Under the pieces are notes generated by a model, which saw only the letters and a program-made list of their open reading frames with translations, made no database searches and was not told where the DNA came from. From assembly GCA_015067375.1 (NCBI GenBank), contig SVMQ01000090.1:1-8138 (forward strand): a stretch of DNA of 8,138 nucleotides. The letters run 5' to 3'. Source of the DNA: Oscillospiraceae bacterium (GTDB taxonomy: Bacteria; Bacillota; Clostridia; Oscillospirales; Ruminococcaceae). Positions 6,459 to 8,138 of this stretch are shown here, one piece after another. The position numbers and the translations under genes were made by a program. The stretch's first letter is position 1, and every line of letters starts with the position of its first letter.

Positions 6459-6471
6459 ACATTTTACGAGA

Positions 6472-6497
6472 TTTTTTTAAAATTTTTTAAATTTTTT
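6472..6497 (-). promoter_or_regulatory. Phased A-tracts upstream of the motB promoter candidate
   Basis: Three A-runs on the minus strand (6492-6497, 6483-6488, 6472-6478) have centres about 9-10 bases apart, which is one helical turn. Phased A-tracts bend DNA, and A-rich DNA just upstream of a -35 box can act as an UP element. The first run touches the motA stop codon. No GC-rich terminator stem is present in this gap. Confidence 0.5.
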
Positions 6498-7272
6498 ATG
6501 ATTCTGAGGGCGTAGAGCTTGTCTGAGCGCTCTTAGGCAGCATAAACTCGAGCTTTTCCTGGATATATCTGGGGTTTGAACCTGCCGCAATGGCAAGAAC
6601 ACCCTCCTCGATTATCTGCATACACAGAAGCTCGTCATTATGTACATTCTGTAAAGAAGATGCAAGCGGTGCAAAGAATACGTTAGCGAAAAGCGAACCG
6701 TAGAATGTTGTAATAAGCGCGGTAGCCATACCTGAAGCAAGTCCGTCAGGGTTGGAGTCCATCGTAGCAAGCATGTTTACCAGACCTACCAGTGTACCCA
6801 GCATACCGAATGCAGGGAAGATACCTACGCCCTTTTCAAAGAACGCACGACCGTTGTCGTGACGGTCACACATAAAGTTGATAGCATCGTCCAGCATTCC
6901 GCGCACCTTATCTGCATCGTTAGCGTCAACGATAAGCATGAGCGCGGACTTCATAAAGGGATCCTTACAGCCGTTTGCGCTCTCTTCAAGTGCGAGCAGA
7001 CCACGGCCACGGGCGATCTTAGCGTACTCAACGATCTCGCCTATGTACTTCTCGGGCTTATACTTCTTAGGGAACAGAGCCATACTGAACTTCTTGGGGA
7101 CACCCGCCAGATAGGACAGGGGAAACGAAGCAATCAGACAGCCTATCGTACCACCGATAGTGATAGCCAGTGAAGGCGGGTCTATAAAGTCGCTGATCTT
7201 ACCACCACTGAAGATACCATACAGCACCAGACCGATCGAAATGACCCAGCCTACAATAAGTGAAATATTCAA
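6496..7272 (-). CDS. motA: MotA, flagellar stator subunit
   Basis: MotA is the four-helix membrane protein that, with MotB, couples ion flow to torque on FliG. The 258-residue product has normal length. Helices lie at about residues 3-22, 33-53, 150-172 and 183-205. The cytoplasmic loop has the conserved charged site IARGRGLLALEE (R90 and E96/E97, the region that touches FliG). The family prolines P153 (FPAFGMLGTLVGLVNML) and P202 (FFAPLASSLQ) are present. The start is TTG at 7272-7270, chosen because GAGGG lies seven bases upstream and the product begins right at the first helix as in relatives. It follows flbD by 70 bases. Whether the channel uses protons or sodium cannot be decided from motifs alone. 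Confidence 0.95.
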   Translation of the reverse strand: MNISLIVGWVISIGLVLYGIFSGGKISDFIDPPSLAITIGGTIGCLIASFPLSYLAGVPKKFSMALFPKKYKPEKYIGEIVEYAKIARGRGLLALEESANGCKDPFMKSALMLIVDANDADKVRGMLDDAINFMCDRHDNGRAFFEKGVGIFPAFGMLGTLVGLVNMLATMDSNPDGLASGMATALITTFYGSLFANVFFAPLASSLQNVHNDELLCMQIIEEGVLAIAAGSNPRYIQEKLEFMLPKSAQTSSTPSES

Positions 7273-7342
7273 AATATATCCCTCGCTTTTCTTTATTAAA
7301 TGAAAGTATATTCGTCAGACAGCCTTTTGGCTCGTCCGTGGA

Positions 7343-7564
7343 TTATGTTAAAGGCGCGTCGTCAGCAGGCCTGCGTCTTGCTATCCTGCGGCGGCTCCTG
7401 TTATATTCGAGAATTTTTTGCTGCAGCTCCTTCATGCTCTCGCGGACGATGTAGCTGTGTCCGTTTGAAAGAACTATCACAGTGTCGGGAGTTTCAGTGA
7501 CGGTCTCAATAAGCTGCTCGTTGAGTAGGAATACCTTTCCGTCAAGCTTTGTTAAAAAAATCAT
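7343..7564 (-). CDS. flbD: FlbD/SwrD family flagellar protein
   Basis: This 73-residue protein matches the FlbD family: it begins MIFLTKLDGKVFLLNEQLIE, continues TVTETPDTVIVLSNGHSYIV, and has the ES-MKELQQKILEYN helix. FlbD genes commonly follow flgE in Gram-positive flagellar operons. The Bacillus homologue SwrD is known to be needed for full motor power, which fits the motAB genes that follow here. The ATG at 7564 has GAGGT upstream. The last 18 residues form a strongly basic tail (RSRRRIARRRPADD), which looks like an extension beyond the conserved part. The name FlbD is also used for an unrelated Caulobacter regulator; that is not what this is. Confidence 0.92.
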   Translation of the reverse strand: MIFLTKLDGKVFLLNEQLIETVTETPDTVIVLSNGHSYIVRESMKELQQKILEYNRSRRRIARRRPADDAPLT

Positions 7565-7584
7565 ATCTTTACCTCAACAGCTAT

Positions 7585-7608
7585 GCCCCCGCCCCGAAAG
7601 ACGGGGGC
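7585..7608 (-). promoter_or_regulatory. GC-rich hairpin between flgE and flbD
   Basis: GCCCCCG (7602-7608 as read on the minus strand) pairs perfectly with CGGGGGC (7585-7591) around a 10-base loop. No U-run follows (ATAGCTGTTGAGG), so it is a poor intrinsic terminator. It lies about nine bases before the flbD ribosome site. It could protect the 3' end of abundant flgE message, mark a processing site or limit flbD translation. The stem is certain; the role is inferred. Confidence 0.6.
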
Positions 7609-7643
7609 TTGCCGTTAAACTACTTTAAATTCAAGCTAAAAGC

Positions 7644-8138
7644 TTATCTCTTGAGGTTGAGAAGTTCTTCCAGCATGGTATCGGAAGTTGTGATAACTCT
7701 GGAGTTAGCCTGATAACCTCTCTGAGTTGTGATCATGTCGGTGAACTCCTGAGAAAGGTCAACGTTGGACATTTCGAGAGCGCCTGCAACTACCTCGCCT
7801 GCGCCGTTGGAGCCTGCTACCTCTACCTTAGCCTCACCCGAAGCTACTGTTTCAGCGAACATCGTTCCGCCTACCTGCTCGAGACCGTTGGGGTTATCGA
7901 ATGTTGCAATGTCGATACGACCGAGCGTCAGATATCCGTGAACGTTATGCAGACCGATGATGGTACCGTCAGCCTGTACTGTTACGTTCTCAAGATCCTT
8001 GTAGCTCTGCTCAGAGCCTGTGCGGCCGTCTGTCAGACCGAATGTTGTCAGGTACTTAGCAACCTCTGTGAAGAAGCTGTCTGCACCACCACCGAGGGAC
8101 AGCGAGGGGTTAGCGCCGAAGAGCGCATCTCTTGCAGC
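7644..8138 (-). CDS. flgE: FlgE, flagellar hook protein, C-terminal part
   Basis: FlgE polymerises into the hook, the flexible joint between motor and filament, and is exported by the flagellar type III apparatus. The frame is open from the right edge (8138 begins a codon) to the TAA at 7644, giving the last 164 residues; the start is outside the window. The C-terminus is diagnostic for hook and rod proteins: SNVDLSQEFTDMITTQRGYQ, then ANSRVITTSDTMLEELLNLK and a final R. The preceding domain has the typical VTVQADGTIIGLHNVHGYLT and GRIDIATFDNPNGLEQVGGT segments. An internal ATG at 7862 should not be taken as a start, since the homology continues upstream to the window edge. A hairpin and flbD follow after 79 bases. 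Confidence 0.95.
   Translation of the reverse strand, partial: AARDALFGANPSLSLGGGADSFFTEVAKYLTTFGLTDGRTGSEQSYKDLENVTVQADGTIIGLHNVHGYLTLGRIDIATFDNPNGLEQVGGTMFAETVASGEAKVEVAGSNGAGEVVAGALEMSNVDLSQEFTDMITTQRGYQANSRVITTSDTMLEELLNLKR

Noticed and set aside
7273..7342. TATACT in the flbD-motA gap as a promoter for motA
   Set aside because: No -35-like sequence occurs at 16-18 bases upstream; the gap shows only a weak imperfect hairpin and the motA ribosome site.
1..8138. CRISPR array, tRNA, rRNA, transposon or phage genes
   Set aside because: No direct-repeat array, tRNA-like cloverleaf or transposase/integrase sequence was seen; genes fill nearly all of the window.

Overview
The window is one leftward-transcribed (minus-strand) block of a flagellar/chemotaxis operon from a Gram-positive bacterium. 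Every gene found lies on the minus strand, so transcription order runs from high to low coordinates: flgE (3' part) - flbD - motA - motB - fliM - fliY - cheY - fliO - fliP - fliQ - fliR - flhB (5' part). Strong AGGAGG-type ribosome sites, a FliY (CheC-like domain plus FliN) instead of plain FliN, FlbD next to flgE, and motAB inside the operon all point to a motile member of the Clostridia. Moderate GC and protein style suggest the Lachnospiraceae/Oscillospiraceae range, but genus cannot be fixed from this sequence.

Right part (about 6500-8138): the C-terminal part of the hook protein FlgE, a GC-rich hairpin, the small protein FlbD, and the stator subunit MotA. Middle part (about 2743-6375): the stator subunit MotB with an unusual acidic tail, the switch proteins FliM and FliY, and CheY. 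An AT-rich 120-bp gap between motA and motB carries a good housekeeping-type promoter candidate and phased A-tracts. Left part (1-2690): the export-gate genes fliO, fliP, fliQ, fliR and the start of flhB, separated from cheY by a terminator-like hairpin.

Together the products form the torque unit (MotA/MotB, with FlbD as a likely power modulator), the rotor switch (FliM/FliY) and its input signal (CheY, with FliY as a likely CheY-P phosphatase), and the inner-membrane gate of the flagellar type III secretion apparatus (FliO/P/Q/R/FlhB) that exports rod, hook and filament subunits, including FlgE.

The oddest sequence object is at the left edge. Bases 1-42 are an exact reverse complement of 60-101, so the visible flhB gene folds back on itself. 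This is best explained as a contig-end assembly or chimera artefact, and the last residues of flhB read from it should not be trusted. I did not find a convincing previously undescribed system. The points of interest are regulatory and domain-level variations on a known operon.
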